Below are positions 41,465 through 53,765 of a stretch of DNA of 64,000 nt, one piece after another (within the stretch, counting starts at the first letter, position 1; every line of letters starts with the position of its first letter). A program made the translations under genes and the position numbers. The notes under the pieces were generated by a model that did no database searches, was not told where the DNA came from, and saw only the letters and a program-made list of their open reading frames with translations. Origin of the DNA: Prorocentrum cordatum. Its lineage: Eukaryota > Sar > Dinophyceae > Prorocentrales > Prorocentraceae. The DNA lies in the NCBI GenBank assembly GCA_963575745.1, contig CAUYUJ010017826.1, forward strand, positions 311,052 through 375,051, given 5' to 3'.

Positions 41465-43580
41465 CCGGCCCCCCTGGTCGCCCCACGACGGCCCGAGGCG
41501 CATTAGATGGCCACAGAGCGCCCAAGACGGCCCAAGAGGGCCTTCGACTAGGTCCCACAGCGCTCCGAGATGCCCAAGCTACGCACCAGACGGCCCAAAA
41601 GTCCTCCCGAGACGCTCCAAGTCGGCTCCAGGACGAGCCCCCCCAAAGCCAGATCAATGACAAGTCGTTAACAATTCCTAGGGAAAACGAGCCTTTTTTC
41701 AGGTCCACTGCTTTTTGTCCACTGCGATGTCCACACGGCCCTACTGGCCCTCAAGATCACCCCACCACGCCTCTGGAAGCCCCCTGGACGGCCCCAAGAC
41801 GGCCCCACGATGGCTCTTGAGGCGCCGATGGCAGCCCAAGAGGCTGCCATGACAGCGCCGCGACGGTCCCAAAACGGCTCCGAGACGGCTCCAAGACGGC
41901 CCCAGAGGCGCTAAGACGGCCGAAGAGACCCACAAGACCGCCCAAGGACGGCCCAACAGGCCTCCAAGCGCGTCCCCAGACGGCCCAGGGAGCCCCAAGA
42001 TGGCCCAAGAGGCGCCCAAGACGGCCCCAGAGGACCCCAAGCCAGGCCCACGAGGGGGCCAAAGAAAGGGGAAAAACCTTGACACTCCGAGCCCTGGGCC
42101 CCTATACGCCCACACAAGGCCCCAAGACTCTATCCCCCCAAGAGGCCTCCAAGAGCCTCCAACAGTACTCCGAAGCATGCCCCCAGAGTCCACAATCCTG
42201 AATGTTTCAATTGTTTTTGAGGGAGTTTTGCCTTCTCGCCTTCTCGGCTAGCCGACGCTCCAAGACGGCCGAAGAGACCCAAAAGACCGCCCCAGGACGG
42301 CCCACCAGGCCTCCAAACGGCTATACAGGCCCCCCACCTCGCCCCAAGACGCGCCCAGAGGCCCCCAAAGGGCCACACGGCCCCGACGGCCCAGGACGCA
42401 CCCAAGACAGCCCCAAGAGCAGCCAAGAATGGCCAACGGGACGGCTCCGAGAGGCTGAAGGGGGCGCCAAGACGGCTTCAGAGCACCCTTGGGAGCCCCA
42501 AGGCAGCCCCAGAGGCCCCCAAGGCATAGAGGCCCCCGCCGCCCCGTCTCCAAGCCTTTCCGTTTGGACAGTCTTCAAGACCGTCTCTGGGCCGTCCGGG
42601 CCGGCTCCAGAGGCCCCGAGACGGCCCAGGACGCACCCAAGACAGCCCCAAGAGCAGTCAAGAATGGCCAACGGGACAGCTTCGAGAGGCTCCAGGGGGC
42701 GCCAAGACGGCCTCAGAGCACCCTTGGGAGCTCCACGACAGCCCCAAAGGCCCCCAAGGCAGGCCAGGAGGCTCCCAAGACGGCCCAGGAGGGCCTCCAG
42801 GAGAGCCCCAAGAGGCCCAAACCGTTCCAATTTCCGACGGGAAACGCACATCTTCAATATATCTTACTTTTTCGTCCTCGCAGCGTCCAGAAGGCTATAC
42901 AGGCCCCCCAGCTCGCACCAAGACGCACCCCGACACCCCCATGAGGGCGCCCAAAGGGCCACACACTGCCCCGGGACGGCTCCAGAGGCGCCCGAGACAG
43001 CCCAAGACGCACCCAAGACAGCCCCAAGAGCAGTTCACAATGGCCAAAGACGGCCCCACCGCCCCGTCTCCAAGACGGCTGTAGAGGCCCCCGCCGCCCC
43101 GTCTCCAAGCCTTTCCGTTTGGACAGTCTTCAAGACGGTCTCTGGGCCGTCCGGGCCGGCTCCAGGAGCCCGAGACGGCTCAAGAAACACCAAAGACAGC
43201 CCCAGTAGCGCCTAATATTGGCCCAAGATGGCCCCAAGATTGTCCCAAGATGGTCCGAGAGGCGCCCAAGATGACCCTACATCACCCCAAGACGGCCCAA
43301 GATGCACTCAAGACTGCCAAAAAGGGCTCCGAGGGACCCACCCCCAGGAGGACGAAAGAGGCCCCCAAGCGGGCCCCCGAGAGGCCTTGGATGCTTCTCT
43401 CTTGGGGAGCGTCGAACTTCCAGCATCGTTTTGGAGGCTTCTTGGACCCTCTGGGAGCCATCTCTGCGCTATTTGGGGACGTCTTGGGGAGGTGCGCTCG
43501 AAACATCGATTCGTGTCCTCGCACTGAGGCCCTTCTTAGTGAGTTCCGTCTCGACGCCCTCTTGCGGGCCTCCTAGGCCG
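41465..43580 (+). repeat. Degenerate CAAGACGGCC array with internal duplications
   Basis: The block 41935-42110 (with GGGAAAAACCTTGACACTCC) recurs at 50578-50750. The block with CGTTTGGACAGTCTTCAAGA occurs at about 42565 and 43127, and GCTCCAGAGGCCCCGAGACG-type sequence recurs between them. No gene is supported. Confidence 0.8.
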
Positions 43581-43927
43581 CGCCCACTGGCCCCATTGTC
43601 ACCGCACTGCCAGATGAAATTATCATTCGGCCCCGGCGAAGAGCAGATAAACTTCTCACGACTACCTTCCCCGCAGAAGCTATGATGAACACAGAATGCG
43701 GCGTCAGAAATAGCTTCTGTCCACACCATGTCATGCCTACATGGGTGTGCTTCCACTGACACCGCCTCCACCACCGCGTTCCTGCCTTCAGGCCTGCTTG
43801 CCTGCATCCCTCGCCCACCTTCCCCTCCAGCGGCCACCTCCTCCATCCACGCCGTCCCCTCCATCCCCCCCCTTACCCGCGAGGCCCCAGAGACGCTCCA
43901 CTTCCACGTGCACGCCAGGGCGGGCAA
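43581..43927 (-). CDS. Possible exon of a cysteine-containing protein
   Basis: I do not recognise the family. On the minus strand an open frame has varied composition unlike the flanking repeats: ACTWKWSVSGASR, then VVEAVSVEAHPCRHDMVWTE, AAFCVHHSFCGEGSREKFIC and PGPNDNFIWQCGDN. Four cysteines and aromatic residues within about 50 residues suggest a small disulphide-bonded or metal-binding unit. In-frame ATGs exist at 43864 and shortly after, but the frame is also open upstream. A possible splice donor (GCGGTGACAATG) lies near 43602, just before the frame enters GGCC-type repeat. It could be one exon of a larger gene or a captured fragment. Confidence 0.42.
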
Positions 43928-43930
43928 ATT

Positions 43931-43949
43931 CCGCGGCCGGAGGCCGCGG
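43931..43949 (+). other. Cassette-edge hairpin CCGCGGCC-GGA-GGCCGCGG
   Basis: A perfect 8-bp stem with GGA loop directly 5' of GTCAGCCCTAGTCTCTACT. It is a third stem sequence at the same structural position. Confidence 0.88.
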
Positions 43950-46900
43950 GTCAGCCCTAGTCTCTACTACATTGCAGGAGCACGTGCGTGCCAGAAGGGC
44001 GCAGGCTCAAATGTCTCAAAACCGCCCCGGGCTGGCCCCGGGCCGCCCCGGGCCGCCCAGGCAGGCCCCATGGACATTGTCGCTAGGGCCCCAGACGCCC
44101 CAAGACGGGCCCCGGAGGAGAGCCCCGGCACGCTTAAAAGATGGGCCCAAGAGAGTCCGAGATTTCAGCCCCAGGCGCCCAAGAGGCGTCCAAGACGCCC
44201 CGAACGAGGCCTACCAGAGGCCTCCCAAGAGGGCCCACCCGGAGCGACAGGGAACGGAGATTTCTATTTGTGTTTTTCTGTGTTTCGCATCCTCGCCTCG
44301 TCGGCATTCCCCCCGACGCTCAAGACGGCCCAAAGAAGCTCCCCGACCGCTCCAAGACGGCCGAAAAGGACCCCAAGAGAGCCCCAAGACGGGCCAGGAG
44401 GGCCCCAAGACGGTCCCAAGACGCCCCAGGACGGCCCCAGGACGGCCCAGGAGGCGCCCAAGACGGCCCAAGAGGTACCCAAGACGGCCCCAGGAGCAGC
44501 CCAAGACGGCCCAAGACAGCCCAAGAGGCGCCGAGGCGGGCCTCAGACGGCCCTAAGACGGCCCAAGAGGCACCCAAGACGGCCCGAGAGGGCCCTAAGA
44601 GCCCCCCCGGGAGGCCCAAAAGAAGACCGAAGAGGCTCCGAAACGGCCCCCACGACGCTCTCAGTGCCCTTCAGCTTCCCTTCCAGGAGCGGGGGAGGCG
44701 GAGAGAGAGGCGACAGGAATCGCAGGCAATAAAACGCCCAAGAGATCCCAACCGGACCCCCACGATGCCTATGTGCATAGAATTTGCTTCCAGGAGGGGG
44801 GAGGCGGACGAGAGGCGTCGGCATTCGAAGCCAAAAGACAATGTGACGCTCCGAGGGCATCCCTTCGATGTTTCTCCGTTGGGTGAGTGAGTCGTCGTAG
44901 GATCGACGATTGCCGACCGAGGGTAGCGAATCCAGTGGAGGCCCAAGAGGCCCCCAGGAGCCCAAAAGAGGTCCCCAAGAGGTGCCACGGGGCTTAAAAA
45001 CTGCTTCGAAGCGAGGGGGGCAGACGAGGGGACCGCCTCAGGAGGTTTTGAACGGTTTTGGGCCTCAACATCATCCGCTTTACGACGGTTTTGGAAGGAT
45101 TTTGGCCTTCTCGCCTTTTCCGCTTTCCGACGCGCGAAGACGGCCCAAGAGGCCTCCAAGAGCTCCCCAGGACGGCCCAAGAGGTTTCTCAGAGCGCCCC
45201 AAGACAGCCCAAGAGGGCCCCAAGACGACCCAAGAGACGCTCAAGACGGCCCACGAGGGCCCGAAGACACCGAAACTCCGAGCCTTCCGCCCCAAGAGGG
45301 CGCCAGGAGGTCCAAACAGGCCCCCAAGAGGCCCCAAGGGGCCGCCAAGAATCCCCCGAACAGGCCCCAGGAAGCTCCCAAGGAGCCCAAAACGAGGCCC
45401 CAACATAGGCCCCAACAGCTTCCAAAATGGCCCCAAAGAGGCCTCGAGCCCGCCTCCAAGCTTCCTCGCCGCGAGGGTGCCAACACGGCCCCATGCGGGC
45501 CCAGGACGGCCCAAGGCGCGCTCAAGACGGCCCAAGACGATTCCAAGACGGTCCCAGGAGGGTGCGCCCAGGACGGCCCAAGGACGCGCCCGGTCGGGGC
45601 CTCAAGACGGGCCAAGATGGCAAGAGAGCCCCAGCTGGCAAAAATCGTGAATTTTCCATTGTTTACTGTGACACCCTTTGCGTTTCCCGCCGTTTCGGCG
45701 GTCCGATGCACCAAGAGGCCCCAGAAAGTCCCAGGAGGGTCCGAGGAAACGCCCAGGAAGACCCCAAGACCGGCCAAGACGGACCCAGCACAACCCAAGG
45801 CGCGCTGCGACGGCTCAAGACGGCTCCAAGACAGCCCCAAGAGGGTGCCAACACGGCCCCTGCTGGGCCCAGGATGGCCCAAGGAGGCGCACAGGAGGAG
45901 CCCAAGACGACTCCAAGGCGGCCCCCTCACGGTCCCAGACGGCTCCAAGACAGCCCCACGAGGACCTCGATGGGCCCAGGACGGCCTACGGACGCGCCCA
46001 TGAGGGGCCCACGACGAACCAAGACGGCCCCATCACGGCAAACGGCGCCCTCAAGACGGGCCTGGACGGCTCCAAGACGGCCCTTTGAGGGAGCCAACGC
46101 GGCCCCACACCCTTCGGGCGCACACTTGGGGGGGCTGGGAGCTTGCGACAAGTCTCCCACATTCTTTGTCCTGCCCCATTCTGTTCGCCTGGAGGCCTCC
46201 TCCAACCCTGTGGGCGAACAAGAGGAAACCCAGCGGGCCGCCAACCCTGGGGCCCGTGGGCCCCGCGCCGCTTGGGCCGAAGACGAACGCCGGGTCTGAC
46301 AGGCCAGCTACCGCCCCCCTTTGCCCGATATGCTGTGCCATTCTGTTCCCCCAGGGGCCTTGGCAAACTCTTCGGGCCAAGCAGACCGGACCCCTGGGAC
46401 AGCAGCCAATTGATATGACCCTGGGACCTCCTCCGCATTCTTCGGACGAGCATCTGGGGGGCCCAGGCGATTCGGACATGTCTTCCCCATTCCTTGCCCT
46501 GTCCCGTTCTGTTCGCCCGAAGGCCTCCACAGACCCTCTGGGCGAACAGAATGGGACATGGCGAATAAACCCTCCCGTTGGCGGTGATGCGACTGGATCG
46601 CACCATCAAGGCGCGCCCGGAGGTGATGGCCGACCCAAGAGTTCACTGGATTTCAAATTTTCTTGAAGCTCTCTTGGGCCCTCCCTGTAGATCCTTGCGA
46701 GCCTCCCCGGCGCTTTCGGTGGCTTTCCCCGATGGCCTCCCGAGCCCTTCCCCGAGCGCTCCTGAGACGCCTCAGATGGGCTTCGACTTCGACGCACATC
46801 CCCGAGAGACTTCGAAACTGTCCTCAATAGGAGGGGGGTGAACGAGCAGTGCGCTGGGCCAAGCTGCTGCAGCGCTGCAAGAGCTCGGACACGGAGGCGC

Positions 46901-47008
46901 GGTCTCGCTGCCGCCGCCCGAGCCGCCGCCGTGTTTGTAGATTTTCGGTACAATCTGCGCCGTTCCTCCGAGAACCATTCCAGAAAGATGTCGTGGACGG
47001 AGTCCACG
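43950..47008 (+). repeat. Macrosatellite unit B, about 3.05 kb
   Basis: It has the same island order as unit A, with numerous small indels and a deletion near 45270, where the GGCCAAGAGGGGGACCACGG segment is missing. It ends in the PPR leader (GATTTTCGGTACAATCTGCG near 46941) and the hairpin GTGGAC-GGA-GTCCAC at 46993-47007, directly abutting unit C. Confidence 0.9.
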
Positions 47009-50000
47009 GGTCAGCCCTAGTCTCTACTACATTGCAGGGCCCAGTGCGTACCAGAAGGGCGCAGGATCAAGTGACCAATAATCGCCCCGGGCTGGCCCCG
47101 GGCCGCCCCGGGAGGCCCCAAGACACGCCAAGGGGGCCCCAAGAGGCCCCCAAGACGGCCCCGGCACGCCCAGCGATGGGCCCAAGACGCTCGAGATTGG
47201 CCCCAGGCGGCCCAAGAGGCGTCCAAGACGCCCGAAGAGGCCTCCCAAGAGGCCTCCCAAGAGGGCCCCGAGCGACAGAAATCGTAGATTTCTACTGTGT
47301 TTTGCGATGTTTTCGGCCTCCTCGCCTCGTCGGCTTCCCGACGCTCCAAGACGGCCCAAGAAGCCCCCCCGACCGCTCCAAGACGGCCGAAGAGGACCCC
47401 AAGAGAGCCCCAAGACGGGCCAGGAGGGCCCCCAGACGGTCCCAAGACGCCCCAGGACGGCTCCAGGACGGCCCAGGAGGCGCCCAAGACGGCCCAAGAG
47501 GCACCCAAGACGGCCCCAGGAGCGGCCCAAGACGGCCCAAGACAGCCCAAGAGGCGCCGAGGCGGGTCTCAGACGGCCCCAAGACGGCCCAAGAGGCACC
47601 CAAGACGGCCCGAGAGGGCCCTAAGAGCCCCCCCGGGAGGCCCAAACGAAGGCCGAAGAGGCTCCGAAACGGCCCCCACGAAGCCTTCAGTGCCTTCAGA
47701 ATTCCATCCAGGAGCTGGGGAGCGGACGAGAGGCGACAGGCATATCGCAGGCAAAAACGCTCCAAGAGATCCCCAGACGGCCCCCACGAAGCCCTAAGTG
47801 GCCTCAGAATTGCTTCCAGGAGGGGGGGAGCGGACGAGAGGCGACCGGCATATCGAAGGCACAAAAGAACAATGTTGGAAGCTCCGAGGGCCTTCGATGT
47901 TTCTCCGTTGGGGAGAGTCGTCGTAGGATCGACGATTGCCGACCGAGGGCAGCGAATCCAGTGGAGGCCCAAGAGGCCCCCAGGAGCCCAAAAGAGATCC
48001 CCAAGAGGTGCCACGGGGCTTAAAAACTGCTTCGAAGCGAGGGGGGCGGACGAGGGGACCGCCCCAGGAGGTTTTGGACGGTTTTGGGCCTCAAAATCGT
48101 CCGCTTGCCTTCTCGCCTTTTCCGCTTTCCGACGCTCGAAGACGGCCCAAGAGGCCTCCAAGAGCGCCCCAGAACGACCCAAGAGGTTTCCAAGCGCGCC
48201 CCAAGACAGCCCAAGAGGGCCCCAAGACGACCCAAGAGACGCTCAAGACGGCCCACGAGGGCCCGAAGACAGGCCCAAGAGGGGGCCAAGAGGGGGACCA
48301 CGGACCGAAAATCCGAGCCTTCCGCCCCAAGAGGGCGACAGGAGGCCCAAACAGGCCCCCAAGAAGCCCCAAGGGGCCGCCAAGAATCCCCCGAAGAGGC
48401 CCCAGGAGGCTCCCAAGGAGCCCAAACGAGGCCCCTACAGAGGCCCGAACAGCTTCCAAAATGGCTCCGAAGAGGCCTCGAGCCCGCCTCCGAGCTTCCT
48501 CGCCGCGAGGGTGCCAACACGGCCCCAGACCGGCCCAGGACGGCCCAAGGCGCGCTCAAGACGGCCCAAGACGGTCCCAGGAGGGTGCGCCCAGGACGGC
48601 CCAAGGACGCGCCCGTTCGGGGCCTCAAGACGGGCCAAGATGGCAAGAGAGTCCCAGCTGGCAGAAACCGTTAATTTTCCATTAATTACTGTTACACCCT
48701 TTGCGTTTCCCGCCGTTTCGGCGGTCCGATGCACCAAGAGGCCCCAGAAAGTCCCAGGAGGGTCCGAGGAACCGCCCAGGAAGGCCCCAAGACGGGCCAA
48801 GACGGACCCTGCACAACCCAAGGCGCGCTGCGACGGCTCAAGACGGCTCCAAGACAGCCCCAAGAGGGTGCCAACACGGCCCCTGCTGGGCCCAGGACGG
48901 CCCAAGGAGGCGCACAGGAGGGGCCCATGACGACTCCAAGGCGGCCTCCTCACGGTCCCAGACGGCTCCAAGACAGCCCCACGAGGACCCCGATGGGCCC
49001 AGGACGGCCTACGGACGCGCCCATGAGGGGCCCACGACGAACCAAGACGGCCCCATCTGGGCAAACGGCGCCCTCAAGACGGGCCTAGACGGCTCCAAGA
49101 CGGCCCTTTGAGGGAGCCAACGCGGCCCCACACCCTTCGGGCGCACACTTGGGGGGGCTGGGAGCTTGCGACAAGTCTCCCACATTCATTGTCCTGCCCC
49201 ATTCTGTTCGCCTGGAGGCCTCCTCCAACCCTGCGGGCGAACAAGAGGAATCCCAGCGGGACGCCAACCCTGGGGCCCGTGGGCCCCGCGCCGCTTGGGC
49301 AGAAGACGAACGCCGGGTCTGACAGGCCAGCTACCGCCCCCCTTTGCCCGATATGCTGTGCCATTCTGTTCCCCAGGGGCCTTGGCAAACTCTTCGGGCC
49401 AAGCAGACCGGACCCCTGGGACAGCAGCCAATTGATATGACCCTGGGACCTCTCCGCATTCTTCGGACGAGCATCTGGGGGGCCCAGGAGATTCGGACAT
49501 GTCTTCCCCATTCCTTGCCCTGTTCCGTTCTGTTCGCCCGAAGGCCTCCACAGACCCTCTGGGCGAACAGAATGGGACATGGCGAACAAACCCTCCCGTT
49601 GGCGGTGATGCGACTGGATCGCTCCATCAAGGCGCGCCCGGAGGTGATGGCCGACCCAACAGCGGTTTCTCTTAAGAGTTCACTGGATTTCAAATTTTCT
49701 AAGCTCTTTGGGCCCTCCCCTGTAGATCCTTGCGAGTCCTCCCCGGCGTTTCGGTGGCGTTCCCCGATGGCCTCCCGAGCCTTTCCCCGAGCGCTCCTTG
49801 AGGCGCCTCCGATGGGCTTTCGGAGGGACTTCGACCCACATCCCCGAGCGACTTCGAAACTGTCCTCAATAGGAGGGGGTGTGTGAACGAGCAGTGCGCT
49901 TGGGCAAGCTGCTGGGCGCTGCAGAGCTCGGACACGAAGGCGCGGGTCGCGCTTCCGCCGCCGAGGGGGGCGCCGCCGTGTTTGTAGATTTTCGGTACAA

Positions 50001-50039
50001 TCTGCGCCGTTCCTCCGAGAACCATTCCAGAAAGATGTC
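47009..50039 (+). repeat. Macrosatellite unit C, about 3.05 kb
   Basis: It lies head to tail with unit B and shares all its landmark islands and the 19-bp hairpin (49521-49579). It opens with the zero-motif PPR junction and ends in a PPR leader that leads into a two-motif cassette. A plus-strand frame of nearly 700 codons crosses from unit B into C but is a shadow of the repeat. Confidence 0.9.
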
Positions 50040-50546
50040 GTTGACGGAGTCCACGGGTCAGCCCTAGTCAGCTACAGCGCCGGGATCAGCGCGTGCCAGA
50101 AGGGCGAGCAGTGGCAGCGGGCCCTGGCGTTGCTGAGCGAGATGTGGGAGGCGAAGCTGGAGCCCAATGTCATCAGCTATAATGCTGGGATCAGCGCGTG
50201 CGCGAATGGCGAGCAGTGGCAGCGGGCCCTGGCGCTGCTGAGCGAGATGTGGGAGGCGAAGCTGGAGCCCGACGTCATCTCTTCTCTATGGCGGACATCA
50301 GCGCGTGCCAGAAGGGCAAAACAGCGCATGTGGACCAATGCGCCCACCAACTTTTCGACACCCCTCACGCAGATCCTGGCCCCCGAGCGTCACAAATCGA
50401 GCCCTCCCCCCAAAGACGCGCCGCAGTGGCCATCAGAGGCTCCAAGAAGCGTCCAAGAGGCCCCCAACAAGGCCCAAGAGGCCTCCGAGAGCTTCCAGCA
50501 GTCCTCTGAAGCATGCCCCCAGAGGCCAAAATCCTTAACTCTTTAA
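50034..50546 (+). CDS. PPR cassette with two motifs
   Basis: From GATGTCGTTGACGGAGTCCA the frame reads the leader VVDGVHGSALV, then two complete 35-residue motifs (SYSAGISACQKGEQWQRA and SYNAGISACANGEQWQRA), both followed by LALLSEMWEAKLEP. After DVIS the PPR-like signal moves to the +2 frame (MADISACQKGKTA), and this frame continues without PPR character to 50546. There is no ATG in frame before the first motif, so this is either an internal exon or a decayed copy. The macrosatellite unit C lies immediately upstream and degenerate GGCC repeat follows. Confidence 0.5.
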   Translation, partial: DVVDGVHGSALVSYSAGISACQKGEQWQRALALLSEMWEAKLEPNVISYNAGISACANGEQWQRALALLSEMWEAKLEPDVISSLWRTSARARRAKQRMWTNAPTNFSTPLTQILAPERHKSSPPPKDAPQWPSEAPRSVQEAPNKAQEASESFQQSSEACPQRPKSLTL

Positions 50547-52123
50547 TGGTTTTTGAAGGAGTTTTGACTTACAAGACCGCCCCAGGACGGCCCAACAGGC
50601 CTCCAAGCGCGTCCCCAGACGGCCCAGGGAGCCCCAAGATGGCCCAAGAGGCGCCCAAGACGGCCCCAGAGGACCCCAAGCCAGGCCCACGAGGGGGCCA
50701 AAGAAAGGGGAAAAACCTTGACACTCCGAGCCCTGGGCCCCCATCCGCCCACACAAGGCCCCAAGACCCTTCCAAAGGGAACGCCAAGAGGTCCCTAGAG
50801 GCCCCAAGAAGCCCAAAGCAAGCCCCACGAGGCCCAAAGACGGCCCCCAAGAGGCCCCAAAGCTGCCTCCCAGAGGGACCCCAGACGCCTGTGAGCCATT
50901 ACCCAGGCACAGGCACGGTGGCGGATTTCGCCGAAGGCCATGATGCGCGCCAGAAGGTACTCTGTCTTGAAATGTCCGCCGGGCTCTCCAGGCCGCCCTG
51001 CGAGCCCCCGGGCCGCTCCGAGACGGTTCAGAAACGCCCACGAGGGCGCCCGGACAGACCAAGAGGGACCCAACCGAGCCCCAGGTCGGCCCCAGAGGCC
51101 TCCAAGGCAGGCCAGGAGGCTCCCAAGGCGGCCCCCAGGAGGGACCCAAGAGGCAAAAGTTGCCCCCTTCCTTTTGGAAAACGTGCATTTTTTATATGCT
51201 CGCTCTTTTCGTCTTCACCGCGTCCAGGACGTCTACGCAGGCCTTCCCGATCGCCCCAAGACGCCCCCAGAGCACCCCAGCAGGGCCCCCAAACGGTCCG
51301 AGGCGGGCCCGCGACAGCTCCAGAGACGCCCTAGACGGCCCAAGAGGCAACCCAGGTAGCCCCAAGAGCGATCAATAACGGCCCAAGACGGCCCCAAGAC
51401 TGTCCGAGCTGCGCCCAAGACGGCCCCACACGGCCACAAGACGGCCCAAGAGGCACTTAAGACGGCCCAAGAGGGACCCAAGGGATTCCCGGGAGGCCGG
51501 AAAAAGGCCCCCAGACGGTCCCCAAGAGGCCCTAAGTGGCTTCCACTGTGCCTGCAAGAGAGGGGGTCGGACGAGAGGCGAGGGCCGGACCGCATGCCCA
51601 CAAGAGCTGTTTTCAACGCTCTGGGGCCTTTCCGTGCTTGTTTTTCGGGAGCGGTCCAGAGCGCCCCGGAGCGCTCCGGGAGCCCTTCAGGCGCTCCAGG
51701 ACCCTTGGAGGCTCCCCAGATGGCGCCATGAGGGCCCCACACGACGCCATGAGGTCCCCAGACGGTCCCTGCACGCTCCGGGAAACCCCACAGAGCGTCC
51801 ACGAGGCCCCCCAAATGGGCACGACACGACCCAAGCGAGCGCCAAGGCGCTCCGAGAGGCCTCCAGAAGGCCTCACAAGAGGGTCCCGAGAGGTCAAAAT
51901 CGTTTGTTGTCCTAGGCTTTCCCAAAGATTTCCCGCTTGCCGCCAATTCAGCTTTCGGACAGTCGAAGCAGCCCTAGACGATTCTACAGGCTTACGCCAC
52001 ATCCGCCGACCCCTTCTGCGAGTGTTGCGAGGCCAGGAGTTTGTGGCCAGCGGCGTCTTGTGTGAGGGTGCGGTGTCGCGCGCGGGTGGTGGCAGATACG
52101 TGGGGGGTCCAAATGTTTGCGTG
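50547..52123 (+). repeat. Degenerate CAAGACGGCC array
   Basis: The block 50578-50750 duplicates 41935-42110. The segment near 50965-51095 duplicates 35570-35690. After about 51600 the repeat becomes irregular. No gene is supported until about 52124. Confidence 0.75.
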
Positions 52124-52485
52124 ATGCCGGTGGTCTGGGGCGTGTTTTGCGAGCGCCTTGCGTGCTGTGCACCCGGGTGCGGGGTGTCCTTCTGGGAGGT
52201 CGGCCTTTCGACCCGCAACCAAGTGGAGGACCACCGGAAGACGAAAGGAGCAAGAGTGGTGTGCGGAAGCTGTGATCAGCGAGGCATCGCCGCGAAAGAT
52301 GTGGCAGATGAGTCGAAACGGGTGAAGAGGCTGTCGACGTTCGCAGCGCGCACTAAACAGTTCGCGCGGCAGCAGCAAATTAGCGCCGAGCAAGATAGTG
52401 AGCACTTCACGGGGAAGAGTAAGGCTGTATGCGCGGAGTGCATTGCAGTTGGCTTCGCGGCTCGCAATACGGAAGCGTCTGGGGG
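52124..52485 (+). CDS. Cys-rich, probably zinc-binding protein fragment
   Basis: The ATG at 52124 (MPVVWGVFCERLACC) opens a mixed-composition segment of about 120 residues. It contains CCAPGCGVSFW, then KGARVVCGSCDQRGIAAKDV, a Lys/Arg/Gln-rich linker (KRVKRLSTFAARTKQFARQQ) and GKSKAVCAECIAVGFAARNT. The two VCxxC...G sites, each preceded by a basic stretch, look like successive units of a Cys-repeat family that I recall from dinoflagellate predicted proteins, broadly like Stc1-type zinc-binding domains; this is from memory and not checked. After ARNTEASG the frame runs into GGCC-type repeat, so the 3' part is missing or the exon ends there. The frame is also open upstream to 51536 through repeat sequence. 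Confidence 0.45.
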
Positions 52486-53765
52486 TCTCTTGGGGGCCTC
52501 CTGGGGGCCTCTTGGGGGCTGCGTGGGGCGTCTTGGCGGCCTCTTGGGGGCCTCTGGCGGCCTCTTGTGGCACTCTTGGGGCCCCCTGGGGCTCGTGGGG
52601 GCGGGCCCCTCTTGGTGCCGACTTGGAGCCGTCTTGGGGGCCTCTTGGGGCGGTTTTTGGGGGCCTCTTGGGCCGTCTTGGAGCGTCGGAAAGCCCACAA
52701 GGCGAGCTTGTGAAACAATATACGTTTTACGAAGGACATGAACACATTTTTGCGTCTAGGGACCCTCTTGGGACGTATCTTGGAGGCCTCTTGGGGGCGT
52801 TTTGGGCCATCTGGAAACCATCTCGGGTGTCTTTGATCGCTCTTGGACCGTCTGGGACCATGCTGAGCACTCTTGGAAGCACTTGGAGCGCTCCTGGGGC
52901 GGTCTTGGGGCCGTCTTCGGGGCTCTCTTGGGCCGTCTTCGGCGCCTCTTGAGCCGTCTTGGGACCCTCTTGGGCTGTCTTGGGGCCCTCTTGGAGGCTT
53001 CTTGGACCGTCTTGTGGCGGACTTGGGGGCCTCTTGGGCCGTCTGGAAGCATCGGAAAACCCAAAAGGCGAATTTGTGAAAAATGTACGTTTCACGAGGG
53101 GAACGGGCCAATTTTTTGCGTCTAGAGGCCCTCTTGGGGCGCATCTTGGATGCCTCTTGGGGCCTCTTGGGGGCATCTTGGGCCGTCTGGAGGCCATCTG
53201 CGGTGTCTTTGATCGCTCTTGGACCGTGTGGGACCACATTGAGCTCTCTTGCAGGCCACTTGGAGCGCTCCTGGAACGCTCTTGGGGCCGTCTTCGGGGC
53301 CCTCTTGGGCCGTCTTGGACGCCTGTTGGGCCGTCTTGGGGCCCTCTTGGGCTATCTTGGGGCCCTCTTGCAGGCTTCTTTGGCCGTCTTGGGGCGGTAT
53401 TGGGGGCCTCTTGGGCCGTCTGGGAGCATCGGACAGCCCAAAAGGCGAACTTGTGAAAAATTGTACGTTCACGGGGGGAATGGGCCCATTTTTGCGTCTA
53501 GGGACCCTCTTGGGACGCATCTTGGAGGCCTCTTGGGGCCTCGTTGGGACCTCTTGGGCCGTCTAGGAGCCTCTTAGCCCGTCTTTGGGCCATCTTGGGC
53601 GTCTTGGAGCGCTCGTTTGGCGTCTCGGGGCCCTCGTGGCCGTCTTGGAGGCCTTTTGGGGCCTTCTCGGCTCGTCTTTAGGCCCTCTTGGGTCCGGAAA
53701 TGCCTCGTGGTGCGCTCGCGCCGGGCCGGGGGGTCAAATCTCCGGTTTGGGGTCCCTGGGGGGGT
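52486..53765 (-). repeat. Degenerate GGCC-type array in reversed orientation with three larger units
   Basis: Words such as TCTTGGGCCGTCTTGG dominate, the reverse complement of the flanking arrays. Units of about 360-385 bases are marked by AAGGCGAACTTGTGAAAAAT or close variants near 52703, 53067 and 53440, each followed by TTTTGCGTCTAG. Confidence 0.87.

Noticed and set aside
48450-48480. CCAAAATGGCTC as a minus-strand spliced-leader relict
   Set aside because: The match is about 11 bases, belongs to a repeat island present in every macrosatellite unit, and lacks the leader ends.
46849-48930. Frame of 693 codons fused to a PPR leader
   Set aside because: After the leader it is a shadow of degenerate GGCC repeat; the same DNA is open in other frames and on the other strand.
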